35,391 nt of DNA from an uncultured Saccharospirillaceae bacterium (GCA_913063165.1 CAJXZL010000025.1:1-35391), one strand, 5' to 3'; counted from the first letter of the stretch, positions 9,896 through 20,469 are shown. Translations and numbers: made by a program. Notes: generated by a model not told the origin, from the letters alone.

Positions 9896-11076
9896 GAATC
9901 GGCCCCCGCTTTGTCTGTACCCGTCGGAATGGGCGTTGATTGCACCTGATTATTGATGGCAAAGACCAATCCCAATGTGCACAGGGTAACGACGAGGCTT
10001 GAACCGCCATAGGAGAGCAACGGAAGCGTTAGACCCTTGGTTGGCAGCAAACCGACGTTCACGCCCATGTTAATGATGGTCTGTACGGATAACTGAATGG
10101 CGGTGCCATAGCACACAAAGGCGCTAAAAAGTAATTGGCGGCGTTCGGCTTGCATACCGATATAGAACACACGGCTGATCAATGCGGCAAACAGCCCCAA
10201 CACCGTCAACACACCGACGAGCCCATATTCTTCGCCCAAAATTGCGAATACAAAATCGGTATGGGCTTCAGGCAAATAGAACAACTTCAACATGCTGTTG
10301 CCTATACCAACGCCAAACCATTCGCCTCGACCCATTGCGATTAGTGCTTGGGTTAACTGGTAGCCACTGCCATAGACGTTTTCGGAAGACCATGGGTCTA
10401 AAAATGCCATCAAACGGGCGACACGGTAGGTGGCTGAATACGCCAGTACGCCGATCAACATGACACCCAAAATTGCCAAGCCTAAAAACTGAATAAAGTT
10501 AGCGCCACCCAGAAACATCATGCCCATGACCACTGCGGTCAAGACCACTGCTGCTCCGAAATCGGGCTCGAGTAAGAGTAAAAACAATACAAACACCATG
10601 ATTACAACGGGCTTCATGAGGCCCCAAAAACTTTTCACGGCGCCCCGTTGGCGGGCCAAATAGCCGGCAACAAACAAAATCATAAACCACTTCATGATCT
10701 CACTCGGCTGCACACCAATGGGGCCGAATCGGAACCAACGCCAAGAACCATTAATCTGACTACCGATTCCGGGAATCAATACGGCGATCAACGCGACCGT
10801 GCCAACCAGTAAAAATAGGCGGTCAAAGTCATGCCATAGGTTGATCGGCAATCGGCTTACCACCAATGCAGCCACCAAACCGAAGCTCAGATAGACTACA
10901 TGTCGGATCAACACCGCCATGGGGTTGCCATACATGCGGCTAGAAAATTCTATCGAGGACGACGCAATGACCATCATGCCGATCGCCAATAACATGCCTA
11001 CCAAAGCCAATAACCAGCCGTCAACATGAGCAGGCTTGCTCCACAGGCTGCTCATCCAGTGAGTGGTGGTCTTCAT
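9892..11076 (-). CDS. ftsW: Peptidoglycan glycosyltransferase FtsW (SEDS family)
   Basis: FtsW is the septal SEDS glycosyltransferase that polymerises lipid II together with FtsI. The 394-residue protein has about ten hydrophobic segments and the family signature LLSYGGSSLVVTL near residue 345, plus the GVQPSEIMKWFMI and LLLEPDFGAAVVL segments, which carry conserved SEDS residues. It has four-base overlaps with murD (start) and murG (end). The length and motifs are normal; it is assigned to FtsW and not RodA because of its place inside the dcw cluster and its sequence. Confidence 0.97.
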   Translation of the reverse strand: MKTTTHWMSSLWSKPAHVDGWLLALVGMLLAIGMMVIASSSIEFSSRMYGNPMAVLIRHVVYLSFGLVAALVVSRLPINLWHDFDRLFLLVGTVALIAVLIPGIGSQINGSWRWFRFGPIGVQPSEIMKWFMILFVAGYLARQRGAVKSFWGLMKPVVIMVFVLFLLLLEPDFGAAVVLTAVVMGMMFLGGANFIQFLGLAILGVMLIGVLAYSATYRVARLMAFLDPWSSENVYGSGYQLTQALIAMGRGEWFGVGIGNSMLKLFYLPEAHTDFVFAILGEEYGLVGVLTVLGLFAALISRVFYIGMQAERRQLLFSAFVCYGTAIQLSVQTIINMGVNVGLLPTKGLTLPLLSYGGSSLVVTLCTLGLVFAINNQVQSTPIPTGTDKAGADS

Positions 11077-12419
11077 AACAAAGCCTCCACTGCTGTTGCA
11101 AACATGCGTCCACGGTGGTCAAAACCATCAAACATATCAAAGCTGGCACAGGCGGGTGCTAACAGAACGGTGTCGCCTGCCGAGGCGACCTTGGTCGCTA
11201 CGGCCACAGCGTCGTCCATCGAATGCACGATAGACTGGGGAACACCACGTAAAATGCTTGCTAATTCGTCGGAGGCCTGGCCCATTAAAATGACATGCTT
11301 ACAGCTTTTTTCTGCCACAGATGCCAAGGCCGAGAAATCCGCATCTTTTCCCACGCCGCCAGCGATTAACACAAGATTACGACGCCCTTTGATATGCAAG
11401 CCTTCTATCGCAGCCAATGCGGCGCCGACATTGGTGGCCTTAGAGTCATTGATATAATCGACGCCCACATGGGTCGCTACCCACTGGCAACGGTGGTCCA
11501 ATCCGGGAAAAACCTTCAATGCCGCCAACATAGGTGCTTCATCTAAACCGACCGCCAATCCCAAAGCGAGTGCCGCCATGGCATTGCTGACATTGTGAGA
11601 GCCCTTGATCCGCAGCTCTGATTGGCTGATCCATGCACGTTTGTTGTAATGAATGGTCCTTAAACCATTCCCTTCTAAGGGGGCGCAAAAGCCTTTCAAT
11701 AACAGCTCATCGAGTGAATACCACGACAACTCTGAGCCGGTTCCAATCAAAGGCTGTGTCATCACATCTTGGCGGTTGGCCACAATGACTGCCGCGTGCT
11801 TAAAGATACGGTGCTTGGCTGTGAGGTAATGCTGTAGGTCGTCATAGCGGTCCATATGGTCTTCGGATACGTTAAGCACCGTCGCCACATGCCCTTTTAG
11901 TTCGTGACAGGTTTCTAGTTGGAAACTTGAGAGTTCTAGCACCACCAATTCATAATCTTGGTCCAACAGATCCAATACCGGCACACCGATATTGCCGCCG
12001 ACTGCTGCCTTGACCCCTGCTGCCGTCGCCATTGCGCCGACCAGTTCAGTGACCGTGCTCTTGCCGTTAGAACCGGTTATGGCAACGATTTGACCCTGAT
12101 AGGCGCGCGCAAACAGGTCTATGTCACCAATGACCGGTATGCCCTGTTTCATGGCCGCGGCAATTTCTGGTGTGGCAATGGGTACGCCTGGGCTAACGAT
12201 AATTTCTTGTGCCGAGAGCAAAGCGGTTGGGTCATAGCCACCAAAGTGACAAGTGACCTGAGGAAACGCAGCTTGTAATTGGGATGCCAGCTTGGGCGTT
12301 GGGTTACTGTCCATCACTGCCACGGAATAGCCTTGTGCCACCAAATAGCGCACACAGGAGTAACCCGTCTTACCAAGACCGATTACAATCCTTTTAGCAT
12401 CCGTAGCAATCTGACTCAT
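11073..12419 (-). CDS. murD: UDP-N-acetylmuramoylalanine--D-glutamate ligase MurD
   Basis: MurD adds D-glutamate to UDP-MurNAc-L-Ala in the cytoplasm. In the 448-residue protein the N-terminal Rossmann-like motif is IVIGLGKTGYS, the ATP-binding P-loop is GSNGKST (114-120), and the C-terminal ligase motif includes HRCQWVATHVGVDYINDSKATN and LLAPACASFDMFDGFDHRG, which are characteristic of MurD. It starts one base after the mraY stop and overlaps ftsW by four bases. Confidence 0.98.
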   Translation of the reverse strand: MSQIATDAKRIVIGLGKTGYSCVRYLVAQGYSVAVMDSNPTPKLASQLQAAFPQVTCHFGGYDPTALLSAQEIIVSPGVPIATPEIAAAMKQGIPVIGDIDLFARAYQGQIVAITGSNGKSTVTELVGAMATAAGVKAAVGGNIGVPVLDLLDQDYELVVLELSSFQLETCHELKGHVATVLNVSEDHMDRYDDLQHYLTAKHRIFKHAAVIVANRQDVMTQPLIGTGSELSWYSLDELLLKGFCAPLEGNGLRTIHYNKRAWISQSELRIKGSHNVSNAMAALALGLAVGLDEAPMLAALKVFPGLDHRCQWVATHVGVDYINDSKATNVGAALAAIEGLHIKGRRNLVLIAGGVGKDADFSALASVAEKSCKHVILMGQASDELASILRGVPQSIVHSMDDAVAVATKVASAGDTVLLAPACASFDMFDGFDHRGRMFATAVEALL

Positions 12420-12420
12420 A

Positions 12421-13506
12421 TTATCGAATCTTCAATGTTGCTAAACCAACCAATACCAACAAGACCGTGATAATCCAGAATCGCACGATGATTCTGGGCT
12501 CAGGCCAACCCTTTAATTCAAAATGGTGGTGCAAAGGCGCCATGCGGAATATCCGGCGCCCAGTTAACTTGAAAGAGGCTACTTGCAAAATAACCGACAG
12601 GGTTTCTGCAACAAACACGCCGCCCATAATGGCTAATACAATTTCTTGGCGAACAATCACGGCCACTGCACCCAAGGCTGCTCCAAGCGCCAGCGCGCCC
12701 ACATCACCCATAAATACCTGTGCGGGATAGGTGTTGAACCATAAAAACCCAAGGCCTGAACCGACCAACGCACCGCAAAAAACGATCATCTCTCCGCTGC
12801 CGGCGACATACGGAATTTGGAGATAACTGGCAAAATTGGTGTTACCTGCGGTATAGGCAAATACGCCCATCGCTCCACCGACCAATACGGTGGGTAGAAT
12901 CGCTAATCCATCAAGGCCGTCAGTTAAGTTGACTGCGTTTGACGCACCGACGATCACAAAATAAGTAAACAACACGAATCCCACACCACTCATTGGTATG
13001 GCCCATTCTTTTACGAAAGGTATGATCAATGTGGTCTGCACTGGATCTTCTGCAAAATAGAGCAGCACCAATGCGCCACCCAAACCGGCAATAGACTGCC
13101 AGAAATACTTCCACCGTGACCGCAAGCCGATGGAGTTGCGACGCACCACTTTTCGGTAGTCGTCTACCCAGCCTACTGCCCCAAATATCGTGGTTACGCC
13201 CAACACCACCCACACGTAGTAGTTAGATAAATCGGACCACAGCAGCGTGCTAAATATCAGTGACACAATAATCAGTGCGCCACCCATGGTCGGCGTGCCG
13301 GCCTTACTAAAATGGCTCTTAGGTCCATCTGTTCGCACCGTTTGGCCAATTTGATAGTGGGTAAGCCAGCGAATCAACTTGGGGCCGAAGGTGAGTGAGA
13401 ACATTAATGCAGTCAGCACACCTAGAATCCCGCGCAGGGTCAAATAGTTCAGCACTGAAAAACCACTGTCTATTTGCTCTAAGTAAGGTAACAGCCAATA
13501 AATCAT
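12421..13506 (-). CDS. mraY: Phospho-N-acetylmuramoyl-pentapeptide-transferase MraY
   Basis: MraY transfers phospho-MurNAc-pentapeptide to undecaprenyl phosphate, forming lipid I. The 361-residue polytopic protein shows the catalytic acidic pair D115/D116 in GWVDDYRK, the NLTDGLDG motif (193-200), the [10 protein letters not shown] loop, and the C-terminal [13 protein letters not shown] histidine motif. The start is ATG, overlapping the murF stop in an ATGA junction. About ten membrane segments are evident, as usual for the family. Confidence 0.98.
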   Translation of the reverse strand: MIYWLLPYLEQIDSGFSVLNYLTLRGILGVLTALMFSLTFGPKLIRWLTHYQIGQTVRTDGPKSHFSKAGTPTMGGALIIVSLIFSTLLWSDLSNYYVWVVLGVTTIFGAVGWVDDYRKVVRRNSIGLRSRWKYFWQSIAGLGGALVLLYFAEDPVQTTLIIPFVKEWAIPMSGVGFVLFTYFVIVGASNAVNLTDGLDGLAILPTVLVGGAMGVFAYTAGNTNFASYLQIPYVAGSGEMIVFCGALVGSGLGFLWFNTYPAQVFMGDVGALALGAALGAVAVIVRQEIVLAIMGGVFVAETLSVILQVASFKLTGRRIFRMAPLHHHFELKGWPEPRIIVRFWIITVLLVLVGLATLKIR

Positions 13507-14855
13507 GCGATTTCCTTCACTGTAAGGGCAGAGACTACTTCTTCCATGTGCATGGAATGAGCGCCCTTAATTAAAATTCGAGTCCCTGGTTTGACGTCCG
13601 TTAAGAGCGCATCAATCAGGTCACTTTTGTTTTTATATACCGCACCCTCTGGGGCTGCAGCTCCATATTCAGGACCGAAGAACCGCACATCAGGCAGCTG
13701 TTTCATGGCATAAGCCGCCAAGCGCGCGTGATGTTGTTGTGACACAGTGCCAAGCTCAGCCATATCAGCGAGCACCAGTATCCGATTACCTTCCATATTC
13801 GCCAACAGGTCCACTGCCGCCTCAACGGAGGCCGGACTGGCGTTATAGGTATCGTCATAAACATGAGAGCCGTTCAGTCCAGTTTTGATACTGACGCGAC
13901 CCGGCACACCGGTAAATTGGTTCAAGGCTCCAATACAGTCAGCAAACGGCAAGCCAAGATATTCAGCCACTGACAGCACAGCCAGTGCATTCATGACCTG
14001 ATGGTGCCCCGGCACCTGCAATTGCAACTTACCCACAATGGTGTTGCGCACGTATACGTCGCAAGACGCGCATCCCTGTTCATTGGTCACCAGTGGTCCG
14101 GCACTTAAAACGGCATCAGGGTTAGACAGACTAAAATCAGTAACCTGGCAATCAATTTTTTGGACAACAGCCAACCAACCCGCGTAACCCGCATCATCCC
14201 GATTTAATATCGCGCCTTTGCCGGCTGTGAGGCCTTTGAAAATTTCACATTTGGCTTTTCGTACACCCGCCAAATCGGTAAATCCTGAAATATGGGCTTC
14301 GGAAGCATTTAACAGCATCGCCACATCGGGCTCAGCCATAATGGACGAAAATGCAATTTCACCTGGCGCATTCGCACCCATTTCAACCACGGCAAAATCG
14401 TCACTGGCCTCTATCGCCAAAAGAGTCATGGGTACGCCGATGGTATTGTTAAGATTGTGGTGCGTCTTGGCAGCTTGGCCCTGTGTCGACAACATCTGCG
14501 CCAACATTTCTTTTACGGTGGTTTTGCCAGCACTGCCGGTTAAGGCAATCACTTTGCCTTCAAACGCGCGACGATTAGCCTGACCCAACTGCCCAAAGGC
14601 CAAATGGGTATCCGCGACTACAATCTGGCTAGCAATATGGCAATGTCTGGAAACCACGCAGGCACGAACCCCTTTCGCGTCGGCCACAGAAACAAAATCG
14701 TGCCCATCAAAATGGGGTCCCGTTAACGCGACAAATAGATCACCTGGCACCAACTGTCGGGTATCGGTATTGATACGACTGATCACCTGATCCTGCCCGA
14801 CCAATCGTCCGCCTGTCGCCTGGGTGAGTTCCTTGAGTGAGAATGGACGAATCAT
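13503..14855 (-). CDS. murF: UDP-N-acetylmuramoyl-tripeptide--D-alanyl-D-alanine ligase MurF
   Basis: MurF adds the D-Ala-D-Ala dipeptide to complete the cytoplasmic peptidoglycan precursor. I start the gene at ATG 14855 ([10 protein letters not shown], 450 residues): a GGAGGT site lies six bases upstream and the ATG overlaps the murE stop as ATGA, like its neighbours. An in-frame GTG at 14873 would add six residues but would place that ribosome site inside the gene. The ATP-binding P-loop is GSAGKTT (about 107-113), and the C-terminus carries [18 protein letters not shown]. The D-Ala-D-Ala ligase that feeds it is not encoded in this window. Confidence 0.97.
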   Translation of the reverse strand: MIRPFSLKELTQATGGRLVGQDQVISRINTDTRQLVPGDLFVALTGPHFDGHDFVSVADAKGVRACVVSRHCHIASQIVVADTHLAFGQLGQANRRAFEGKVIALTGSAGKTTVKEMLAQMLSTQGQAAKTHHNLNNTIGVPMTLLAIEASDDFAVVEMGANAPGEIAFSSIMAEPDVAMLLNASEAHISGFTDLAGVRKAKCEIFKGLTAGKGAILNRDDAGYAGWLAVVQKIDCQVTDFSLSNPDAVLSAGPLVTNEQGCASCDVYVRNTIVGKLQLQVPGHHQVMNALAVLSVAEYLGLPFADCIGALNQFTGVPGRVSIKTGLNGSHVYDDTYNASPASVEAAVDLLANMEGNRILVLADMAELGTVSQQHHARLAAYAMKQLPDVRFFGPEYGAAAPEGAVYKNKSDLIDALLTDVKPGTRILIKGAHSMHMEEVVSALTVKEIA

Positions 14856-16318
14856 ACCGTCACCTCCAAGCACTGGCGTATGACTGCCTGATCGGAAAAG
14901 GGATGGGAAACGGTACCCACAACTTGGTAACTTTCGTGGCCTTTACCTGCAATGAGAATGGCATCACCAGGACCAGAATGGGCCAACACATATGTAATGG
15001 CTTCAGCTCGGTCGGACACATACATGACATGAGGCTGCACAGCAGGTGTAAATCCTGTACCAATATCGTCCATAATCGATTCAGATGATTCTGTACGTGG
15101 GTTGTCATCTGTCACCACGATACTATCAGCCAAGCGTTCTGCAATTGCCGCCATGAGCGGACGCTTGCCTTTATCGCGATCGCCACCACAACCGAATAAC
15201 ACCCACAACTTGCCGTCGCAATGCGCGCGCATGGCAGAGAGCGCTTTTTCTAAAGCATCTGGGGTATGGGCATAATCAACGGCAATCGCCTTGTTTTCGT
15301 TGTTTGGCATGAATTGCATGCGACCCGCAACGGGTTGAATCAATGACAGCGATTTCACAACGGCATCGAAGGAAATCCCAACCGACAAGACCAAACCCAC
15401 TGCTGCGAGAATATTTGAAATATTAAAGGTACCAAACAAGGGCATGGTCACATCGGCTTGCTGGGTACCAACAACCAATCTAAACGACACGCCCGAATCC
15501 AAACAGGCCACTTGCGTCGCAGTAATATCCGGCGTCCCTTGGTCGTTGTTCAAACCATAGGTGACGACGCCAGGCTGCCCAGAAAGACGCGCAATAAATT
15601 CAAGGCCACAAGCATCGTCTGCGTTGATTACCTTGGTGTTACTATCGAAACTACTTAATAGGCGGTACTTGGCTTCGGCATAGGCCTCTAGCGTGATGTG
15701 ATAATCTAGATGGTCCCGACTGAGGTTGGTAAAGCAGGTTGCTTCGAAACGCAGTGCGTCGATACGGCCTTGATCCAAGCCATGAGATGAGACCTCCATC
15801 GCACAAAATTCAATGTTCTCATCGACCATTTCTGCCAAAACTTGGTGTAATTTAACGGTATCGGGCGTGGTGTTAATCAAGCCTTTTAGTTTGCCCAATT
15901 GACCATAACCATTGGTGCCGATATAGCCGCACGTGTGACCACTGAGAATGATGAGCTGGGTACAGAATTGGGCGACTGATGTCTTACCATTGGTACCTGT
16001 GATACCGATAATGCGCAGCTGCTTGCAAGGATCCTGATAGAATTCCGCTGCCAATGCCGGTAATACTTCGACCAGCGTTGCATCATGGATGACAGGCACC
16101 CCTATGTCTTCATGCCAGTTGCGACAATTGGTGAGAATCAATACAGCCCCTGCCGCTACAGCCTGAGGAGCAAAGTTCCAGCCATCCTGAAAATGTCCTT
16201 CTAAAGCGACGAACACCGATCCCGGTGTTACTTGGCGACTGTCTAACACCAGATCAGTCACTGTTTCAGGCAATGTGTGGTGTGGATATCGTTGGTGTAG
16301 GTGCTCTAAGAAATTCAT
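14852..16318 (-). CDS. murE: UDP-N-acetylmuramoyl-L-alanyl-D-glutamate--2,6-diaminopimelate ligase MurE
   Basis: MurE adds the third residue of the stem peptide. In the 488 residues the P-loop is GTNGKTS (108-114), the EVSSHGLDQGR motif is at about 175-185, the lysine expected to be carbamylated is K217 (YAEAKYRL), and the substrate-specificity motif is DNPR (405-408). DNPR is the established signature of meso-diaminopimelate-adding MurE, so the cell wall is of the usual Gram-negative DAP type. The ATG overlaps the ftsI stop (ATGA). Confidence 0.98.
   Translation of the reverse strand: MNFLEHLHQRYPHHTLPETVTDLVLDSRQVTPGSVFVALEGHFQDGWNFAPQAVAAGAVLILTNCRNWHEDIGVPVIHDATLVEVLPALAAEFYQDPCKQLRIIGITGTNGKTSVAQFCTQLIILSGHTCGYIGTNGYGQLGKLKGLINTTPDTVKLHQVLAEMVDENIEFCAMEVSSHGLDQGRIDALRFEATCFTNLSRDHLDYHITLEAYAEAKYRLLSSFDSNTKVINADDACGLEFIARLSGQPGVVTYGLNNDQGTPDITATQVACLDSGVSFRLVVGTQQADVTMPLFGTFNISNILAAVGLVLSVGISFDAVVKSLSLIQPVAGRMQFMPNNENKAIAVDYAHTPDALEKALSAMRAHCDGKLWVLFGCGGDRDKGKRPLMAAIAERLADSIVVTDDNPRTESSESIMDDIGTGFTPAVQPHVMYVSDRAEAITYVLAHSGPGDAILIAGKGHESYQVVGTVSHPFSDQAVIRQCLEVTV
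14862..14867 (-). promoter_or_regulatory. Ribosome binding site deciding the murF start
   Basis: GGAGGT on the minus strand, six bases before the ATG at 14855 and within the last codons of murE. It favours the ATG over the upstream in-frame GTG at 14873. Confidence 0.75.
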
Positions 16319-18009
16319 AGTGCTACCTCGAGTTCGCTTGCGACAAAGGCAGCACCGTCAGACAAGGCCTGATCTGGCGCCACATTCAACAGCTGTAAAG
16401 CTGCTTCCATGATGCGGCCAAACGCTGGTGCAGCAATTTCACCGCCGTAATATTTTTCACCCTGTGGGTCATCAATGATCAAAATCATCGCTAAACGCGG
16501 GTTACTGACAGGTGCAAAGCCCGCAAAAGTGCCTACATATCGGTTGTCGTTATAACCTTCTGGGCCTACTTTATGTGAGGTACCGGTTTTACCTGCTATA
16601 CGGTATAACGCGCTTTGCGCAGCGCGGCCTGTACCCTTTAACACCACTTGTTCGAGCATGGATTGCATCTTGGTCGCAGTCGATTCAGACAGGACACGCT
16701 TAGACACTGTCGATGTGCCATCACGTATCATCATGGGCTGCACCTTAACGCCATTGTTGGCAATCGCCGCGTAGGCCACCACCAGTTGCAGAGGTGTCAC
16801 CGTTAATCCATAGCCATAAGAAAACGTGGCAGTTTCAATGTCTTTCCAATTGGGGCGATTGGGCAACAAGCCTGCTGATTCGCCCGGCAAACCGATACCA
16901 GATACCTGACCCAAACCCAGGTCATAAAATACTTTCCAGACTTCTTCACCACCCACGGTCAATGCAATTTCAGACGCACCAATGTTGCTCGACTTCACCA
17001 ACACATCGGTCATTGACAACTTGCCGTAATCACGTGTGTCTCGAATGGTATGGCCGTCATAGCGACGGTAGCCTGGTGACGTGTTGAATTCGCTGGTCGG
17101 CTTCAACTTGCCACTCTCTAAAGCGGCTGCCAAGGTCAGCGCTTTAACCACAGAACCTGGCTCGATGGCGTCGGTTACTGACCGGTTACGCGCTTGCGCG
17201 TAGACGAGATTGGCGCGGTTGTTAGGGTTAAATGATGGCTGATTCACCATGGCCAAAATTTCACCCGTGGTGACATCCATCATCACCAATGACCCTGCTG
17301 TCGCATGGTACTGGGTTACCGCTGCTTTTAATTCTCGATAAGCCAAATACTGTAGGTTCTGATCGACGGTAAGATAGAGATTTTCACCCGGTGAAACCGC
17401 CTTAATCGACTCAACGTCACGGACCGTGCGACCATATAGATCTTTGAGTACGCGCTTCTTGCCGTCTTCACCTTCCAGAACATCATTAAACGCCAGCTCA
17501 ATACCTTCTTGACCGGCTTCATCTACGTTGGTAAGTCCAATGATTTGCGCGGTTACTTCGCCAGCCGGATAAAAACGTTTGTATTCTATTTGTCCAAATA
17601 CACCCGTCATCTTTAAATCCAAAATGGCTGCTGCGTCTTCAGGAACCATGTGACGTTTGAGGTATACAAATGATTTTTGGGTGCTGGTGCGCTGAGACAA
17701 CCACTGCTGGGTGACACCCAATGCTTTTGCTAATTCAGGAACATTTTCTTGGCCGAATAAACGGGGATCTGCCCACAACGTCGTCAAGGGTGCACTGACC
17801 GCCAATGGTTCACCATTGCGGTCCAAAATCATGCCACGTGATGCCGATATACTGTCGACACGTTCCATGCGCGCTTCACCCTGACTCTGTAAAAAATCGC
17901 GATCTGTTACCTGCAATTTAATGGCGCGAGCACCAATTAAGCCGAACAACATCATCAGCAAAATTAGCACCAATAGGTGACGCCAAAACTGTAACAACAA
18001 ACCAATCAC
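16315..18009 (-). CDS. ftsI: Septal peptidoglycan transpeptidase FtsI (PBP3)
   Basis: FtsI is the class B penicillin-binding protein that cross-links septal peptidoglycan with FtsW. The 564-residue protein has an N-terminal transmembrane helix (about 6-27), the class B N-terminal module (RGMILDRNGEPLAVS at about 58-72), and a transpeptidase domain with all three active-site motifs: SVVK with catalytic S286, SSN (340-342) and KTGT (474-477). The start codon is GTG, overlapping the ftsL stop as GTGA. No insertion or motif change was noted. Confidence 0.98.
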   Translation of the reverse strand: MIGLLLQFWRHLLVLILLMMLFGLIGARAIKLQVTDRDFLQSQGEARMERVDSISASRGMILDRNGEPLAVSAPLTTLWADPRLFGQENVPELAKALGVTQQWLSQRTSTQKSFVYLKRHMVPEDAAAILDLKMTGVFGQIEYKRFYPAGEVTAQIIGLTNVDEAGQEGIELAFNDVLEGEDGKKRVLKDLYGRTVRDVESIKAVSPGENLYLTVDQNLQYLAYRELKAAVTQYHATAGSLVMMDVTTGEILAMVNQPSFNPNNRANLVYAQARNRSVTDAIEPGSVVKALTLAAALESGKLKPTSEFNTSPGYRRYDGHTIRDTRDYGKLSMTDVLVKSSNIGASEIALTVGGEEVWKVFYDLGLGQVSGIGLPGESAGLLPNRPNWKDIETATFSYGYGLTVTPLQLVVAYAAIANNGVKVQPMMIRDGTSTVSKRVLSESTATKMQSMLEQVVLKGTGRAAQSALYRIAGKTGTSHKVGPEGYNDNRYVGTFAGFAPVSNPRLAMILIIDDPQGEKYYGGEIAAPAFGRIMEAALQLLNVAPDQALSDGAAFVASELEVAL

Positions 18010-18281
18010 TTTCGGTTACCCAGTATTTTAATTGCGTTGGCATCGAGCTCGATCATTCCGAGCTCCGCCCGTGCTTTTTGTTCTACACGGCCTGATGCCG
18101 CCCATGCACTTTTTTCTAACAACAACTGACTGTATTCGGTACTCAATTGCTGGTTTGTATTCTCTAAGCGCTGTAATGCGCCAAACTGCTGTCGCGTGTC
18201 GTAGGTGGCATAGATAACAGCCACGCCGGATGCCAAATTCGCCAACACCAAGCTGGCTGCAATCCACCCGTACCGAGACAC
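18006..18281 (-). CDS. ftsL: Cell division protein FtsL
   Basis: FtsL is a small bitopic membrane protein that forms the FtsQLB complex and activates FtsWI. The 91 residues comprise a short cytoplasmic end, one transmembrane helix (about 8-28), and a periplasmic coiled coil (about 30-70). The start is GTG, whose G is the last base of the rsmH stop (TAGTG), giving a one-base overlap. Its position between rsmH and ftsI and its architecture identify it, since the primary sequence of this family is poorly conserved. Confidence 0.93.
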   Translation of the reverse strand: MSRYGWIAASLVLANLASGVAVIYATYDTRQQFGALQRLENTNQQLSTEYSQLLLEKSAWAASGRVEQKARAELGMIELDANAIKILGNRK

Positions 18282-19210
18282 TATCGACGCTCCGCTATTC
18301 TCATCACGGCGCTACGGGCACGCGCATTCTCATCAATCTCCGCAGGAGACGCTTTCAATGCCTTGCCAACGCGTTTCATATTGCGGTGAATCTGGTCGTC
18401 CGTCACCGGCAAGCCTGCTGGCATATCGCCACGCTCTTGCTTTTGTATAAAACGTTTTACCAAACGGTCTTCCAGCGAATGAAAGCTAATCACCACCAAT
18501 CGGCCACCGGGCGTCAATAATGACAATGTCGCTGCCAGCAAACGTTCCAAATCGGCCAGTTCTTGGTTCACATGAATTCTGATTGCCTGAAAAGCCCGAG
18601 TCGCAGGGTGCTTGTGCTTTTCCCATGACGGGTTAGCCACCTTAATTACTTCTGCAAGATCCAAGGTATGGGTAAAGGGTGTTTCCTGCCGACGTGCCAC
18701 CACCGCTCGCGCCATGCGGCGTGAATGGCGCTCTTCGCCCAAGTGGTACAACACATCCGCAATATCAGACTCTTCTGCCGTATTAATCCATTCTGCCGCG
18801 CTTTGGCCATGCTCTGGATCCATACGCATATCCAATGGACCATCTTTCATAAAACTAAAGCCGCGACTGGCATCATCCAACTGGGGTGATGAAACGCCCA
18901 GGTCCAACAGAATGCCGTCTAACAACTGGCCTGTTGGCAGCGCCTGACCAATGTCGGCATAGGAGCCTGCCACAATCTCAAAACGGGCATCGTCTTTTTC
19001 GAGCGCGCGACCAATCGCCAACGCCTGAGGATCTTTGTCGGTGGCGTATAAACGACCAGTGGGGGATAGCGAATCTAAAATCAGACGGGAATGCCCGCCG
19101 CGTCCAAACGTGCCATCAAAGAACACGCCGTCTGGATTCTGCACCAGCATGGCTACAGCCTCATCAAGCAGGACAGACTTGTGTATAAATTCCTTGCTCA
19201 TATCGGCCAC
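18281..19210 (-). CDS. rsmH: 16S rRNA (cytosine(1402)-N(4))-methyltransferase RsmH
   Basis: RsmH (MraW) methylates N4 of C1402 in the decoding centre of 16S rRNA using SAM. The sequence has the SAM-binding [14 protein letters not shown] near the N-terminus, then [19 protein letters not shown] and the C-terminal [17 protein letters not shown], all diagnostic for the family. The longest frame starts with GTG at 19210 (309 residues), two bases after mraZ. ATG at 19201 (306 residues) is an equally good or better start because GGTGG sits five bases before it. It is the second gene of the dcw cluster. Confidence 0.97.
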   Translation of the reverse strand: MADMSKEFIHKSVLLDEAVAMLVQNPDGVFFDGTFGRGGHSRLILDSLSPTGRLYATDKDPQALAIGRALEKDDARFEIVAGSYADIGQALPTGQLLDGILLDLGVSSPQLDDASRGFSFMKDGPLDMRMDPEHGQSAAEWINTAEESDIADVLYHLGEERHSRRMARAVVARRQETPFTHTLDLAEVIKVANPSWEKHKHPATRAFQAIRIHVNQELADLERLLAATLSLLTPGGRLVVISFHSLEDRLVKRFIQKQERGDMPAGLPVTDDQIHRNMKRVGKALKASPAEIDENARARSAVMRIAERR

Positions 19211-19212
19211 CG

Positions 19213-19707
19213 TTATAGTGACAGCTGCATTAGACCTTCAGGCAGGCTGTCTGAATCAGCATTGCCGTCTAACCAAGAGTCACGTCGAGCGTTCCACGTT
19301 TCTTCGTTCCACAGCTCAAACTTTTTGCCTTGACCAATCAGCACCAGCTTCTTGTCTAGGCTTGCATATTCTCGTAAAGCCGCGGGTAACAACACACGGC
19401 CATTTCCATCAATTTCTAAATCAGTCGCATGACCAATAAGCAAACGCTGAATCTTGCGCGTCTCCGTATTAAAACTAGGGAGTGCCTCGATTTTTTCTTG
19501 GATGATTTCCCACTCTGGTAACGGGTAAATCAACAAACAACGCTCACTGGTATCAATCGTGGCAACCAAAATGGAATCACACCAATCAGCTAGCACGGCA
19601 CGATAACGCACAGGAACCGCTAAACGGCCCTTCGCGTCCATCGAGAGTGCGTGCACACCTCTTAAGCTGATTCTTTTAGATTCCATACGATTGTCATTGC
19701 GCCTCAT
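19213..19707 (-). CDS. mraZ: Transcriptional regulator MraZ
   Basis: MraZ is an AbrB-fold DNA-binding protein that in E. coli represses the dcw promoter in front of its own gene. Both halves carry the expected repeats: [16 protein letters not shown] (about 21-36) and [19 protein letters not shown], with the conserved IYPLPEWE and KKFELW segments. The ATG at 19707 gives 164 residues, about a dozen longer at the N-terminus than the E. coli protein. ATG 19686 ([10 protein letters not shown]) would give a more typical 157, and neither start has a strong ribosome site. A promoter and four GTGG repeats lie directly upstream. Confidence 0.96.
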   Translation of the reverse strand: MRRNDNRMESKRISLRGVHALSMDAKGRLAVPVRYRAVLADWCDSILVATIDTSERCLLIYPLPEWEIIQEKIEALPSFNTETRKIQRLLIGHATDLEIDGNGRVLLPAALREYASLDKKLVLIGQGKKFELWNEETWNARRDSWLDGNADSDSLPEGLMQLSL

Positions 19708-19740
19708 CGTGTCTTTTTGGTTTGAATCAGGGCTAAAAAT

Positions 19741-19775
19741 CCACTTTTACGCCACTTTGATCCACTTTATTCCAC
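19741..19775 (-). promoter_or_regulatory. Four GTGG direct repeats: probable MraZ operator
   Basis: On the minus strand GTGG occurs four times with spacings of 10, 10 and 11 bases (at 19772-19775, 19762-19765, 19752-19755 and 19741-19744); the last three copies are preceded by AAA. This matches the known MraZ binding mode: tandem TGGG/GTGG-type boxes with about one helical turn period upstream of mraZ, and the AAAGTGG boxes described in mollicutes. The repeats lie just downstream of the predicted transcription start, a position suited to repression. Confidence 0.8.
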
Positions 19776-19783
19776 AATATGAC

Positions 19784-19812
19784 ACTATATTCACGATTCG
19801 GATGGTTTGCAA
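19784..19812 (-). promoter_or_regulatory. Sigma70 promoter of the mraZ/dcw operon
   Basis: Read on the minus strand, TTGCAA (19807-19812) and TATAGT (19784-19789) are separated by 17 bases. The -10 matches consensus at 5 of 6 positions and the -35 at 4 of 6. The expected start site, near 19777, falls immediately before the four GTGG repeats. This is the only good promoter I could see in front of the dcw cluster. Confidence 0.65.
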
Positions 19813-20085
19813 GGAAATCGAACAGATAGATTTCTAATAAAAACCCTTTAAACACAATAGGTTACGGGCGAATTAGACCATGAAAATGGCAAAATCTGAG
19901 AAATTGGGATTTCTTTTTTTCTTATAATTCATTGGGTTAGGAATGGTAGTTAAAGTGAGACATCGGCTATCAAGACTATTTTGGAATAAAGGAATTATTC
20001 AAAATGCCTTGAGGGTATGAAAAACCATTCATTTCGTTGATTTAGTACAGCAGAATCATTTTTATGGAACGTCACTTAAAAGAGG
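19813..20085. other. AT-rich spacer between dcw promoter and rnpB terminator
   Basis: No gene is supported here. The stretch is distinctly A+T rich. It contains a weak 6 bp stem (AGAAAT/ATTTCT, 19899-19914) followed by six Ts on the plus strand, but no plus-strand gene ends before it, so I do not call it a terminator. Confidence 0.5.
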
Positions 20086-20121
20086 ATGCCCCAACTTTTT
20101 ATTGCTAAAAAGCTGGGGCAT
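20086..20121 (-). terminator. Rho-independent terminator of rnpB
   Basis: A long hairpin with arms AUGCCCCAGCUUUUU and AAAAAGUUGGGGCAU and a short loop. One position pairs as G-U only when read on the minus strand and would be a mismatch (A-C) on the plus strand, which supports minus-strand transcription. A U-rich CCUCUUUU follows. It begins a few bases after the predicted 3' end of rnpB. Confidence 0.85.

Positions 20122-20469
<348 letters not shown>

Noticed and set aside
14856-14873. GTG start of murF at 14873
   Set aside because: It would place the GGAGGT ribosome site within the gene, and ATG 14855 has the same ATGA junction seen in neighbouring genes.
19899-19920. AT-only stem plus T run as a plus-strand terminator
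   Set aside because: The stem is six weak pairs and no plus-strand gene precedes it.
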